Part shown: positions 7,580 through 16,888 of the stretch, in pieces
Layout: every line of letters begins with the position of its first letter
Numbering within the stretch: the stretch's first letter is position 1
Assembly (NCBI GenBank): GCA_029560415.1
Contig: JAKQKY010000012.1
Coordinates: 1-32,396, forward strand
Direction of reading: 5' to 3'
Source: Bacteroidota bacterium
GTDB taxonomy: Bacteria; Bacteroidota; Bacteroidia; Chitinophagales; Chitinophagaceae
Length of the DNA stretch: 32,396 nt
Position numbers and translations under genes: made by a program
The notes under the pieces: model-generated
Told to the model about the DNA's origin: nothing
The model's database searches: none
The model's input: only the letters and a program-made list of their open reading frames with translations

Positions 7580-10072
7580 ATGAGATCATTATCAGCATTC
7601 CTCATCTGCATCTGCCTGTTTGCATCTGGCAATGTTGTTTATGGCCAGGTAGCTAAAAAGCAAATCACCATCAAAAAAATAACCAGCCACATTAAAGTGG
7701 ATGGTGTATTGGATGATGCAGCCTGGGCTGGTGCACCGGTTGCTGATAAATTTGTTGCGATCAGGCCCACTCCTTTCATGCCCGAAACTGTGGGGAATGA
7801 TTCTGAAGTTAAATTCCTTTATAATAACGAAGGCATCTATGTAGGCGGATATTTCCATGAAAATGTAAAAGACAGTATCGCTTCCGAACTGATAGGAAGA
7901 GATGGTTTTGGGAACAATGATTTTGCGGGCATCATCTTCGACACCTACAATGATAAATTAAATGGCTTTGAATATTTTGTAACCCCGCTGGGTGAACAGA
8001 TGGATGCCAAGGTTTCTCCTCTCAGTGAAGATTTTAGCTGGAATGCCGTTTGGCAAAGTGGTAGTAAGATACAGGCTGATGGCTGGACATTTGAAATGTT
8101 CATTCCTTATTCTGCAATACGGTTTGGACAAAAAGATGTTCAGGAGTGGGGTTTGAATATTGTACGTCGCAGGCAAAAAAGCGGCCAGCAATTATTCTGG
8201 CAACCCATCGATCCCAATGTAAATGGATTCTTAACACAGGAAGGATTCCTGAAAGGACTTGAGAATATCAAACCCCCTGTTCGCCTGCAATTCTCTCCTT
8301 ATTTTTCAACGTATTTAAATCATGATGGTACGGCAAGCGCCGATACCAAAATGAATTCTGCTACCATCAATGGCGGTATGGATGTAAAGTATGGTATCAA
8401 CCAGGCGTTCACGTTAGATATGACCCTCATCCCCGATTTTGGCCAGGTTCAAACTGATAACCGTGTATTAAACCTTTCACCTTTTGAACTTCGCTTTACG
8501 GAGAACCGTAGCTTTTTTACAGAAGGTACCGAGCTGTTCAATAAAGGAAATCTTTTTTACAGCCGCAGGATCGGTCTCGAACCAACTTATAAAAGAAATA
8601 TAAATGTTGAGAATGATTACCGGGTTTTGGAAGACCCATCCCAGGCTAAGATCATCAATGCCACCAAGATCAGTGGCCGCACACAAAAAGGTTTGGGTGT
8701 TGGCATCCTGAATGCGCTTACACAGTCGCAATTCACAACGCTTGAGAATATTGTCAATGGCGAAAAAAAGAAAGAGGAGAATATGCCTTTGACCAATTAT
8801 AATATCATCGTATTAGACCAAACGCTTAAGCATAACAGCAGTATTTCGCTGGTAAATACGAATGTATGGCGAAGCGGTAATGCTTACGATGCAAATGTTA
8901 CTTCTGCACTTTTTGATCTGAATAACAAAAAGAATACCTGGAATGTCGGTGGTAATATCAGCGCCAGCAATATTCTAAATAGTGATCAAAAAGCCATTAC
9001 CGGTTATGCGCATTCTCTATACTTTGGTAAAACCAGCGGGCGATTAAATTTCACGGTTTACCAGGACCTCTTCAATGATAAATATGATAAAAGCGATCTC
9101 GGCTATTTTACCAATAACAATTATTTAGAAAATGGTTTTTGGGTTGCTTATAGGTGGAGAAAACCCAGGTACTGGTATAACCAGGCGCAGATCAATGTAA
9201 ATTTCTGGCATAACCGGCTGGTAACCCCTATCGATGCGTTAAATCGAAAAAGCCTGATGTTCCAGAACATGGGTTATAATGTTAACGGAAATGCACAAAC
9301 GAAAAAATTATGGTGGTTTGGATTCAACATCAATATAAATAGTGATTACAACGATTTCTATGAACCCCGTCAGCCATTATCGTCAGGAAGGGTATTCAGA
9401 AATAAAGGAAGTATAGGGATGGGACTTTGGTATGAAAGCAATTCGGCGAAAAAATTTTCCTGGACGGCCAATGCCTTTACCGGAACAGGTGGTGTATTTA
9501 AAAGAACCAGTTTGGATTATGGATTAACGGGTAAAATGCGTTTCAATAATAAATTCTCGGTGGATCATTCCATCAACATTTCCAATGCCCATAATCAGCC
9601 AGGATGGGCGGCCAATACAGGAACTGACAGGGACACCGTTATATTTTCACGCAGGGATGTAAAAAGCGTAGAGAATATATTCAGCGTAAAATACAATTTC
9701 AACAATAAGATGGGCCTCACATTGCGAACACGGCATTACTGGAGTAAAGTGAACCCGTTGCAATTCTACCAGCTTGATAAATTTGGAGACCTTCAGCAGC
9801 CAACATCAGCATTTACCGGTAATGTAAATCAAAATTATAATTTCCTGAGCATGGACATTTTGTATACCTGGCAGTTTGCGCAGGGCAGTTTCATCAATAT
9901 CGCTTATAAAGATATCAGTGATGATTTCACACGTACTTTTGAAAAGAGTTACTTCAAGAATTTTTCAAACACGATCAATAAACCACGGTTTTCCAGTGTA
10001 TCCGTTAAAGTGATCTATTTCCTGGATTACTTTACAGCGAAGAAAAAATGGGCACAACATAAAACATCTTAA
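7580..10072 (+). CDS. DUF5916 family outer-membrane protein with N-terminal CBM9-like domain
   Basis: 830 residues from the ATG at 7580, chosen because it begins a clean signal peptide (MRSLSAFLICICLFASGNVVYGQ); the in-frame ATG at 7532 would prepend 16 polar residues and falls within the leader inverted repeat. Residues about 30-220 have the carbohydrate-binding family 9-like pattern: IKVDGVLDDAAWAGAP, NNEGIYVGGYFHEN, FDTYNDKLNGFEYFVTPLG and WTFEMFIPYSAIRFG. The remainder (FSPYFSTYL, FTLDMTLIPDFGQVQTD, RFTENRSFFTEG, YSRRIG) is the DUF5916 beta-barrel-like region. Family members are common in Bacteroidota, often misnamed hydrolases; the role is unknown. It is transcribed alone and ends at a strong terminator. 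Confidence 0.9.
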   Translation: MRSLSAFLICICLFASGNVVYGQVAKKQITIKKITSHIKVDGVLDDAAWAGAPVADKFVAIRPTPFMPETVGNDSEVKFLYNNEGIYVGGYFHENVKDSIASELIGRDGFGNNDFAGIIFDTYNDKLNGFEYFVTPLGEQMDAKVSPLSEDFSWNAVWQSGSKIQADGWTFEMFIPYSAIRFGQKDVQEWGLNIVRRRQKSGQQLFWQPIDPNVNGFLTQEGFLKGLENIKPPVRLQFSPYFSTYLNHDGTASADTKMNSATINGGMDVKYGINQAFTLDMTLIPDFGQVQTDNRVLNLSPFELRFTENRSFFTEGTELFNKGNLFYSRRIGLEPTYKRNINVENDYRVLEDPSQAKIINATKISGRTQKGLGVGILNALTQSQFTTLENIVNGEKKKEENMPLTNYNIIVLDQTLKHNSSISLVNTNVWRSGNAYDANVTSALFDLNNKKNTWNVGGNISASNILNSDQKAITGYAHSLYFGKTSGRLNFTVYQDLFNDKYDKSDLGYFTNNNYLENGFWVAYRWRKPRYWYNQAQINVNFWHNRLVTPIDALNRKSLMFQNMGYNVNGNAQTKKLWWFGFNININSDYNDFYEPRQPLSSGRVFRNKGSIGMGLWYESNSAKKFSWTANAFTGTGGVFKRTSLDYGLTGKMRFNNKFSVDHSINISNAHNQPGWAANTGTDRDTVIFSRRDVKSVENIFSVKYNFNNKMGLTLRTRHYWSKVNPLQFYQLDKFGDLQQPTSAFTGNVNQNYNFLSMDILYTWQFAQGSFINIAYKDISDDFTRTFEKSYFKNFSNTINKPRFSSVSVKVIYFLDYFTAKKKWAQHKTS

Positions 10073-10077
10073 AATAA

Positions 10078-10110
10078 AAAATCCCCTTTCTGTTGTAGAA
10101 AGGGGATTTT
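10078..10110. terminator. Bidirectional terminator between convergent genes
   Basis: A perfect 14-bp stem, AAAATCCCCTTTCT (10078-10091) with AGAAAGGGGATTTT (10097-10110), with a 5-base loop and A/T tracts on both sides. It lies 6 bases after the DUF5916 stop and 18 bases from the stop of the peptidase on the other strand, so it can serve both genes. Confidence 0.93.
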
Positions 10111-10128
10111 AGTTTTATTGCCATTTCA

Positions 10129-12276
10129 TTATTTAATCATAGCCTTCGGAACTTCTTTCTCCAGGAGGTATCTATAAATAAACCGTGTTTTCAGGTTCTG
10201 AAAATGCTGGCCTTTGTTTCCTCCCCAGCCGTGGCGGCCACCCGGGTACATCATGAACTCAAAATCTTTTTTCTGATCCTGCAATTTGCTGATCAATTGA
10301 ATGCTGTTCTGCAGGTGTACATTGTCATCGATCACACCATGAACGATCTGTAACATGCCTTTGTATTTATCTGTATAATTCAACACAGAACTTTTTTTAT
10401 ACCCTTCGGCATTGTCGTCCATCGTACCCATGAAACGTTCGGTATAATGGGTATCATATAAACTCCAGTCTACCACGCTGCCACCGGCCATACCATGGGT
10501 AAACACGTCAGCGCCATAAGTCAGTGCATAACAGCTCATGTAACCACCATAACTGAAGCCGGTTATGCAGATCTTGGTAGGGTCTGCGTTACCGTTAGCA
10601 ACCAGCCATTTTACCATGGAACTGTAATCCTTCATCTCCCAATAACCAAGGTTATGGTACATATAATTCACGCCTTCTTTACCAAAATGCCCGCTGGCAC
10701 GATGATCCATGGCAACCTGGATGAGTCCTTCTTTTGCGTACCATTGCTGGTTACCACCTAGTACCCAGCTGTCCATTACAGTACCAGCATCTGGACCGCC
10801 ATAAACCGAGATCAACACGGGATATTTTTTATTCTTATCCATATTCACCGGCCAGGTAACTTTCATTGGCAGGTCGTATAACCCGTCATCACTTTTCACC
10901 CGCAATAATTCTGTTTTAGCAACCTGGTAAGCATCCAGGGCAGCCGCTTTGCTATCGGCAATTTCTTTTATGATCTTTCCATTATTGTTCAGCAAGGTTA
11001 TCCTTGGTGGGGTAGAAACATTGCTGTAGGTAGTAACAAAATACGAACCGTCGGGCGACAAGCTGATGCCGCTATGATTATAATCACCGAAGGTTAACCG
11101 TTGTAATTTTTTTCCATCGAGGTTTACGCGATATAGATCTTTACGGGCTGTATTTTCTTTCCTGGCTGAAAAGTATATCACTCCTTTCTTTTCATCAACA
11201 TATTGCAGATCGGTAACAGTAAATTTCCCGCTGGTAATGGCGTTGATGAGTTTACCGTTCATGTCGTAGTAATACATATGTTTCCAGCCTGTGGCATCAT
11301 TAAAAAGAATGAATCCTTTCCCGTTCTCCATGAAATGAATACGTTCGCCTTCATCATCTAGACTTATCCATGTTTTCTGCTCTTCCTGGTAAAACGTTTT
11401 CCTGGAACCATCTGCAGGATTAATTTCCCAGATATTCAACTGGTTTTGTTTGCGGTTCATCCATTGAACCAACAAACTTTTGCCACCGGGTTTCCAATAA
11501 GGCAATCCAAAGTATTGATCATCTTTTGCATTGAAATCACTCCACACAGCTGTTCCACCAGCAGGCGCAATGATACCAACTTTAACTTCTGGGTTCTTGT
11601 CACCAACTTTAGGATAACGCAGCGTTTCTACATAACCGTGTTGTCCGTTTCCATCGGTGATGGTATAAACCGGAACAGGCGAATCATCTGTTCTGAAGAA
11701 GGCAATATGCTTACTATCGGGACTCCACCAGAATGCCCTGTATTGTGAGCGGCGGCCGAGGATTTCTTCGGTATACACCCAGCTTGCATAACCATTCAGG
11801 ATCACTTCACTTCCGTCATTGGTAAGCCTGTTCTCCTTTTTTGCCTGGATATCTACTGCATACAGATCATTGTTTTTCGTGTAGGCCACATAGTTACCAT
11901 CTGGGCTCATGGTGGCATTCACTTCCCTGTCTTTATCATGTGTAAGTTGAATGTCTTCACCATTGATTTTTATAAACAGGTCATTTGCTTTTGAATAGGC
12001 AGTCGGCTTGGGTGCAGGGATACCAACTTTAGTATCGGCATCCGTTGCTTCTTTTTCCACGCCTGTTGCTGCATCTACTAAAAAGGATTTACCATCTTTC
12101 ATCATCAGGAAATGACTATTATCGGTCCACCTGGCAACGGAAGGAAGGGGTGAGATCATTTCTTTAAAACTTCCCTTGAAGTATTGTTCATCGGTCAGCG
12201 GTTTCAACTGGGCCATGCCGGCAATGCCTGTTGCTATCATTACAAGCGTAGCGGTCGTCTTTTTAAAATATAACAT
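10129..12276 (-). CDS. Dipeptidyl-peptidase IV-type S9 family peptidase
   Basis: 715 residues from the ATG at 12276, which starts a signal peptide (MLYFKKTTATLVMIATGIAGMAQ); an in-frame ATG at 12333 gives a polar extension in front of it. The N-terminal part is a WD/beta-propeller with the DPP4 N-terminal signature: SWVYTEEILGRRSQYRAFWWSPDSKHIAFFRTDDS, whose Glu pair would bind the substrate amino terminus. The C-terminal hydrolase domain has the nucleophile in GFSYGGYMS (Ser575), the acid in GVIDDNVH (about 650) and His682 in GGRHGWG. It removes N-terminal dipeptides, usually X-Pro, in the periplasm. It is separated from lysS upstream by a terminator. Confidence 0.93.
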   Translation of the reverse strand: MLYFKKTTATLVMIATGIAGMAQLKPLTDEQYFKGSFKEMISPLPSVARWTDNSHFLMMKDGKSFLVDAATGVEKEATDADTKVGIPAPKPTAYSKANDLFIKINGEDIQLTHDKDREVNATMSPDGNYVAYTKNNDLYAVDIQAKKENRLTNDGSEVILNGYASWVYTEEILGRRSQYRAFWWSPDSKHIAFFRTDDSPVPVYTITDGNGQHGYVETLRYPKVGDKNPEVKVGIIAPAGGTAVWSDFNAKDDQYFGLPYWKPGGKSLLVQWMNRKQNQLNIWEINPADGSRKTFYQEEQKTWISLDDEGERIHFMENGKGFILFNDATGWKHMYYYDMNGKLINAITSGKFTVTDLQYVDEKKGVIYFSARKENTARKDLYRVNLDGKKLQRLTFGDYNHSGISLSPDGSYFVTTYSNVSTPPRITLLNNNGKIIKEIADSKAAALDAYQVAKTELLRVKSDDGLYDLPMKVTWPVNMDKNKKYPVLISVYGGPDAGTVMDSWVLGGNQQWYAKEGLIQVAMDHRASGHFGKEGVNYMYHNLGYWEMKDYSSMVKWLVANGNADPTKICITGFSYGGYMSCYALTYGADVFTHGMAGGSVVDWSLYDTHYTERFMGTMDDNAEGYKKSSVLNYTDKYKGMLQIVHGVIDDNVHLQNSIQLISKLQDQKKDFEFMMYPGGRHGWGGNKGQHFQNLKTRFIYRYLLEKEVPKAMIK

Positions 12277-12363
12277 GCAGGTGATTTTATTGAAATGACA
12301 AGATAGTTTTTTTGAGATAAACGAAAAAAGCAAAATGATAAATGGAGTGTTGAGAACAAAAAA

Positions 12364-12386
12364 GCACCGGTCAATGAGACCGGTGC
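12364..12386 (-). terminator. Rho-independent terminator of lysS
   Basis: GCACCGGTC (12364-12372) pairs perfectly with GACCGGTGC (12378-12386) around a 5-base loop. Read on the minus strand it is followed by a T-run (TTTTTT at 12361 and below) and lies 26 bases after the lysS stop codon. Confidence 0.92.
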
Positions 12387-12411
12387 CGTGTACTTTAATG
12401 AATATGTTGAC

Positions 12412-13938
12412 TTAATCAAGGTCTTTTTCCGGCCTCATCATCGGGAACAACAATACGTCCTGGATGCTGTGCTGGTTGGTGAGCAGCATGCACAGGCGGT
12501 CGATTCCAAATCCGATACCGCTGGTTGGTGGCATGCCATATTCCAATGCCCTTAAAAAATCGTAATCAATGAACATGGCCTCATCATCGCCTCTTTCCAT
12601 CAGCTTAACCTGGTCTTCAAAGCGGTCGCGTTGGTCGATGGGATCATTCAGCTCACTATAGGCATTGGCGATCTCCTTACCATTTACGATCAGCTCAAAA
12701 CGTTCTACGAGCCCTGGTTTACTGCGATGTTTCTTGGTAAGCGGGCTCATTTCAACCGGGTAATCTGTGATGAACGTAGGTTGGATATAATGGCTTTCGC
12801 ATTTTCCGCCGAATATCTCATCTATCAGTTTTCCTTTTCCCCACTTAGCATCTGCGTGTATGCCTAATTGTTGACATACGCTGCGTATACCCTCTTCATC
12901 CATTTCGCTGATGTTGAAACCGGTATGTTCCAGGATGGCATCGTACATGCTGATCCTTTTGTAAGGAGCTTTAAAACTTATTTCATGGTCACCAACGGTT
13001 ACGGTTGGCTGCCCGTTTACAGCTACGGCTGCTTTCTCAAGCATCTGTTCCGTGGTATCCATCATCCACTCGTAATCTTTGTAGGCTACGTAAAATTCCA
13101 ATACCGTGAATTCAGGGTTGTGTGTTCTGTCCATCCCTTCATTCCTGAAATTGCGGCTGAATTCATAGACCCATTCAAATCCACCCACGATCAGCCTTTT
13201 CAGGTACAATTCATTGGCGATGCGCATATACATGGGAACATCCAAAGCGTTATGATGTGTGCTGAATGGCCTGGCAGCAGCACCACCCGGGATGCTTTGC
13301 AACACAGGTGTATCTACTTCCAATGCATCATGTTCATTCAGGAATGTGCGGATGGCATTGATGAGTTTCGTTCTTTTAATAAATACGTCTTTAACGCCCG
13401 GGTTTACGATCAGGTCGGCATAACGCTGGCGATACCTGAACTCAGGGTCGGTTACTTCATCAAAAGCTTCACCGTCTTTTTCCTTAACAATAGGCAATGG
13501 CCTTAAGGCTTTGCTGAGGATGGTAAATTCTTTTACATGTACTGATGTTTCTCCTGTCTTGGTGGTGAACACATAGCCACGGATACCGATGATATCGCCG
13601 ATGTCGATCAGTTTTTTCCAAACGGTTTGATAAAGGGTTTTATCATCACCCGGACAAATATCATCCTGCTTGATATAAAACTGTATTCTTCCGCTGGCAT
13701 CCTGCAATACGGCGAAGTTGGCCTTGCCCATATCTCTTACGCTCATGATGCGGCCTGCAAGACATACATCTGTGAATTGATCCTTATTTTCTTCCCCTTT
13801 ATAGTTTTCCTTTATGTATGCAGCGGTTGCGTTTACCGGGTATAGTGGTGCGGGATATGCATCAATGCCCAGGTTATTTAATTCAGCCAGTTTCTCTCTC
13901 CTGATAATTTCCTGTTCGGATAAATGTTGTGTACTCAT
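12412..13938 (-). CDS. lysS: Lysyl-tRNA synthetase, class II
   Basis: 508 residues; charges tRNA-Lys with lysine. An N-terminal OB-fold anticodon-binding domain (about residues 60-150: VCLAGRIMSVRDMGKANFAVLQDASGRIQ) precedes the class II catalytic core. Motif 2 is seen as FRNEGMDRTHNPEFTVLE (from about 264) and motif 3 as GIGFGIDRL (474-482). PGGAAARPFSTHHNALD is the usual LysS loop. The length and start (MSTQHLSEQEIIRREKL) are normal for Bacteroidota LysS. The gene has its own consensus promoter and terminator, so it is monocistronic. It is divergent from the DUF4197 gene. Confidence 0.97.
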   Translation of the reverse strand: MSTQHLSEQEIIRREKLAELNNLGIDAYPAPLYPVNATAAYIKENYKGEENKDQFTDVCLAGRIMSVRDMGKANFAVLQDASGRIQFYIKQDDICPGDDKTLYQTVWKKLIDIGDIIGIRGYVFTTKTGETSVHVKEFTILSKALRPLPIVKEKDGEAFDEVTDPEFRYRQRYADLIVNPGVKDVFIKRTKLINAIRTFLNEHDALEVDTPVLQSIPGGAAARPFSTHHNALDVPMYMRIANELYLKRLIVGGFEWVYEFSRNFRNEGMDRTHNPEFTVLEFYVAYKDYEWMMDTTEQMLEKAAVAVNGQPTVTVGDHEISFKAPYKRISMYDAILEHTGFNISEMDEEGIRSVCQQLGIHADAKWGKGKLIDEIFGGKCESHYIQPTFITDYPVEMSPLTKKHRSKPGLVERFELIVNGKEIANAYSELNDPIDQRDRFEDQVKLMERGDDEAMFIDYDFLRALEYGMPPTSGIGFGIDRLCMLLTNQHSIQDVLLFPMMRPEKDLD

Positions 13939-13978
13939 AATGATGGTGCTGAAAGGCCTCGATGCCTCTGCAAGCCCG

Positions 13979-14010
13979 CAAAGATAAATGTTGTACGTCA
14001 GGCAAACAAA
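13979..14010 (-). promoter_or_regulatory. Consensus Bacteroidota promoter of lysS
   Basis: On the minus strand TTTG (14010-14007) is followed after 20 bases by TATCTTTG (13986-13979), an exact match to TTTG-N19-21-TAnnTTTG. Transcription would start near 13972, leaving a leader of about 35 bases before the lysS ATG. Confidence 0.85.
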
Positions 14011-14060
14011 GCAATTTATAGTACTGATTTTCTAGTTTTAACAAGCCAATGATTTTACCT

Positions 14061-14076
14061 TGGCAGTATAATTGCA
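14061..14076 (+). promoter_or_regulatory. Candidate sigma-54 promoter of the DUF4197 gene
   Basis: TGGCAGTATAATTGCA carries the -24 element TGGCA and the -12 element TTGCA, with GG (14062-14063) and GC (14074-14075) exactly 10 bases apart. Compared with YTGGCACGrNNNTTGCW only the C and G after TGGCA differ. The predicted start is near 14087, 13 bases before the ATG. No TTTG/TAnnTTTG pair of comparable quality is seen here. Inferred from the motif and spacing only. Confidence 0.55.
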
Positions 14077-14099
14077 TCTAACCAGTTAAAACCAGCATC

Positions 14100-14807
14100 A
14101 TGAAAAAAATCTGTACGATTTTATTAACCGTTATTACGTTGTCTTCCTGTGAAACCCTGAAACAATTGCCTGGTTTGCCAACCGGTATCGGCGTATCTGA
14201 ACAGGAAGCGGGGCAGGGCATTAAAGAAGCGCTTAGCCAGGGACTTGGGAAAGCTGTACTTCAATTAAACAATACAGATGGATTTTTTAAAGATGCATAT
14301 TATAAAATTCTGCTGCCGCCAGATGCCCGTAAGATCGAAAACACCCTGAGAAGTCTTGGGTTCAATAACCTGGTTGACAAAGCTATCTTGCAGATTAACC
14401 GTGGTGCCGAAGACGCAGCAGGTTTTGCAAAGCCGATCTTCATCGACGCTATTAAAAGTATGACCTTACAGGATGCCATCGGCCTTGTTAGAAACGGCGA
14501 TACCAGTGCTACCCATTTCTTCCGGGAGAAAACAACTGCAAAACTTATTGCGGCATTTACACCTGTCATTAAAGCTTCACTTGACAAAGTTGAAGGCACC
14601 AAATATTACAGCGATCTCGTAAACAAATACAATAGCCTGCCTACAACTTTTAAGCCCATCAATCCCGATCTTACAGGTTTTGTTACTGGTAAGGCCACGG
14701 ATGCTTTATTTGACCTGGTGGCGAAAGAAGAAGTAAATATTCGTACGAATTTTGCTGCCCGCACAACTGATATCCTGAAAAAGGTATTTGGCGGATCGTA
14801 TAGGTGA
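14100..14807 (+). CDS. DUF4197 domain lipoprotein
   Basis: 235 residues with a lipoprotein signal (KICTILLTVITLSSC, lipidation at Cys17). The rest is helical and matches DUF4197: EQEAGQGIKEALSQGLGKAV, DGFFKDAYYKILLPPDARKIENTLRSLGF, AEDAAGFAKPIFIDAIKSMTLQDAIGLVRNGDTSATHFFREKTT, then LIAAFTPVIKASLDKV and ATDALFDLVAKEEVNIR. Proteins of this family are periplasmic and of unknown function. The gene is divergent from lysS and convergent with the patatin gene (21 bases between the stops). The only promoter-like sequence close to its start is of the sigma-54 type, which would make it an activator-dependent gene. Confidence 0.9.
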   Translation: MKKICTILLTVITLSSCETLKQLPGLPTGIGVSEQEAGQGIKEALSQGLGKAVLQLNNTDGFFKDAYYKILLPPDARKIENTLRSLGFNNLVDKAILQINRGAEDAAGFAKPIFIDAIKSMTLQDAIGLVRNGDTSATHFFREKTTAKLIAAFTPVIKASLDKVEGTKYYSDLVNKYNSLPTTFKPINPDLTGFVTGKATDALFDLVAKEEVNIRTNFAARTTDILKKVFGGSYR

Positions 14808-14828
14808 TGATGTTCCGGAAAATCAATC

Positions 14829-15866
14829 TCAGTAACCAGCTAAAAAATTACAGGCCGCATTGAACCCGTTTTCGAAAAGAAGCTTTTTCTCTTCGGGTTT
14901 CATGCGGCGTATTTTTGCTTTGATATCACCAAAACTCACATAGATGGTGCGGCCTCTTTCATTTTCAAGGTTGGGGTATTTTCGATTCATTGTTTCGACG
15001 GTGAGATTGCCGAATGCGGTTAGAAAATCAGAGAGTTTATTGATGGTATAACCCGGTATCGCAATATTGTCATTTTCAAAATTGCCAATCTGTTGTGGCC
15101 TTTCAAGCTTGATGCCCAGGGTTTCCCGGTTAAACCTAACCTTATCGCATAGGAGCGGATTAGATCCACTTTCACATGTATCGAACATGCTGATGGGATA
15201 ATTGCAAAGCATACCGCCATCTACATAATAATTCCTGGCCCGGGTAGTATCAGACCTTTCAATTTTTCTTTTATCATCCGTTAATAACACAGGCTCAAAA
15301 TAAAAAGGGATGCTGCCACTGATCCTAACGGCAAGGGCTATAGACATATCGGGTGTTGTTTCATAGGAAAAAACATCGAGCTGTTGTTTGGTAAGGTTGG
15401 TGCCTGTACAGTAAAGATCTTTATATTGTTTGTTTTCCAGCCTCATCCGGTGAAGGTCTGCAAAGGTCAGATTTGCATTGCCCGTTTTAAAAGCGACCAA
15501 TTGATAAAGCCATTTTTCAAATTTATCGCCACGATAGATCCCGAATTTTTTACGAAGACGCCTGTATTTTCCAAAAATGCCACCCCTTCCGTCGTTGAAT
15601 TGCTGAAGAGCGAGTTTGCTGATGAGACTATCGATCTCGGATGCATTGAAACCGATGCAGACCATGAGCCCTGCAATGGCTCCGGCTGAACTGCCCCCCA
15701 CTTTTTCGATTTCGGGTAAGATGCCTTTTTGTTCCAATGCCAGGAAAGCTCCTGCATAAGCAATGCCTTTTACGCTGCCTCCTTCGAGTACGAGGTTTTT
15801 ATATATGTTTTTTTGTTGAGCAAACAGGCTTAAGGGTAAAAGCAGCAGGACCAGGATCATTCTCAT
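14829..15866 (-). CDS. Patatin-like phospholipase, secreted
   Basis: 345 residues. A signal peptide (MRMILVLLLLPLSLFAQQ) precedes a patatin domain: the glycine-rich oxyanion loop LEGGSVKGIAYAGA (about 28-41), the nucleophile elbow GGSSAG with Ser60, and the catalytic Asp216 in YVDGGMLCNYP. The dyad Ser60/Asp216 is complete, so the enzyme should be an active serine lipase or acyl hydrolase in the periplasm. SGSIPFYFEPV is another usual patatin segment. No C-terminal barrel of the type found in PlpD is present. Its upstream neighbour on the same strand ends 60 bases away; co-transcription is possible but unproven. Confidence 0.92.
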   Translation of the reverse strand: MRMILVLLLLPLSLFAQQKNIYKNLVLEGGSVKGIAYAGAFLALEQKGILPEIEKVGGSSAGAIAGLMVCIGFNASEIDSLISKLALQQFNDGRGGIFGKYRRLRKKFGIYRGDKFEKWLYQLVAFKTGNANLTFADLHRMRLENKQYKDLYCTGTNLTKQQLDVFSYETTPDMSIALAVRISGSIPFYFEPVLLTDDKRKIERSDTTRARNYYVDGGMLCNYPISMFDTCESGSNPLLCDKVRFNRETLGIKLERPQQIGNFENDNIAIPGYTINKLSDFLTAFGNLTVETMNRKYPNLENERGRTIYVSFGDIKAKIRRMKPEEKKLLFENGFNAACNFLAGY

Positions 15867-15926
15867 CCTGTAAATTTACAAAGGGCGGTACAAAACAGTT
15901 GTTAAATAATATACATTTCCCTTATA

Positions 15927-16808
15927 TCAATTCAAAGAAAGTAACACCTGCCAGGCTTCATCTACTTTTCCTTCATCGAGTAATTCTGCTGCTAACCTAT
16001 GTGTTTCTTTTTCCATTTCCACGGGATCGATGCTGAAATACTGAACGATCTGTTTCAGTTTATCTGAATCGAAGGAGGGTTGTACAAAAGGAATGTCATG
16101 AACATTGGCCAGTTGGCCCAAATGATTCCCGGAAAGTACCTGGCTACTGCGGATGCTTCCCGGCAGGGCATCAATTCCAATCCCTATTTGTGTATTTGGC
16201 TTGGCTACTTTAAAAAGATTAGTGGAATCTACTTTACAATACCAGTCGCCACCTAACCGGGCGATGTGATGAATTTTCTGCTGATCGATCTTTTTATTTT
16301 CGTCAAGAATGGAATCATCAATGTGCATGAGCAACACTTCGCAGATCACGAGGTTGCCTGCTCCACCCTGGTCGCCCAATGGCTTTACTTCAATCACTTT
16401 GCATTCCAAACTGATCTTGCTTTCCTTTACCCGCGGAGGTTTTATCATTACAGATTTTTCTTCCGTAAAGCCTGCTTTAATGAATTCGTTCACTTCTTTT
16501 GGAAATTCGCAACTGGATAATGAAGTTTGCTGAACCATATCGTAATCCACGATATTGATAACCACTTCCGGAACATCCAGCACATTTTGCAAGGTATGTT
16601 TGGTGGTATTGTCGCGTACACGACGTGCCGGAGAAAATATAACGATGGGTGGATTTGAAGAAAAGAGGTTGAAAAAACTAAACGGGCTCAGGTTAACATG
16701 GCCTTCTTTATCAATGGTGGATGCAAAACATATTGGCCTTGGCGCAATGGCGTGTTGCAAAAAATTTTGCTTGTCAACCGGGGAAAGATCTTGTAAGTTA
16801 ATGATCAT
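15927..16808 (-). CDS. Flavin reductase-like, FMN-binding split-barrel protein
   Basis: 293 residues. The first 200 form a flavin reductase-like domain: AIAPRPICFASTIDKEGHVNLSPFSFFNLFSSNPPIVIFSP (the RP...aSt.d..G..NlspfS.f. pattern), then NVLDVPEVVINIVDYDM and SLSSCEFPKEVNEFIKAGFT. The C-terminal 90 residues (LSGNHLGQLANVHDIPFVQPSFD and a helical tail) are an extension beyond the basic fold. Members bind FMN and reduce it, or act as flavin-dependent oxidoreductases. It lies 80 bases after the FAH-family gene on the same strand, and the two probably form an operon serving one catabolic route. Confidence 0.88.
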   Translation of the reverse strand: MIINLQDLSPVDKQNFLQHAIAPRPICFASTIDKEGHVNLSPFSFFNLFSSNPPIVIFSPARRVRDNTTKHTLQNVLDVPEVVINIVDYDMVQQTSLSSCEFPKEVNEFIKAGFTEEKSVMIKPPRVKESKISLECKVIEVKPLGDQGGAGNLVICEVLLMHIDDSILDENKKIDQQKIHHIARLGGDWYCKVDSTNLFKVAKPNTQIGIGIDALPGSIRSSQVLSGNHLGQLANVHDIPFVQPSFDSDKLKQIVQYFSIDPVEMEKETHRLAAELLDEGKVDEAWQVLLSLN

Positions 16809-16888
16809 GTTAACCGTCTTTTGATAGAGGTGATTTTAAAGAAAGAGAAATGAATATCAGTTGAAAAATATTTTTCCCGCCAGGTTTT

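Noticed and set aside
12868-13506. A 212-codon open frame on the plus strand opposite lysS
   Set aside because: It lies wholly antisense to the conserved lysS coding sequence, has no recognisable domain, and its composition follows the third-base pattern of lysS.
16863-16876. GAAAAATATTTTTC palindrome between the FAH and flavin-reductase genes
   Set aside because: A/T-only core in an A/T-rich gap with no T-run beyond it; likely by chance and too weak for a terminator.
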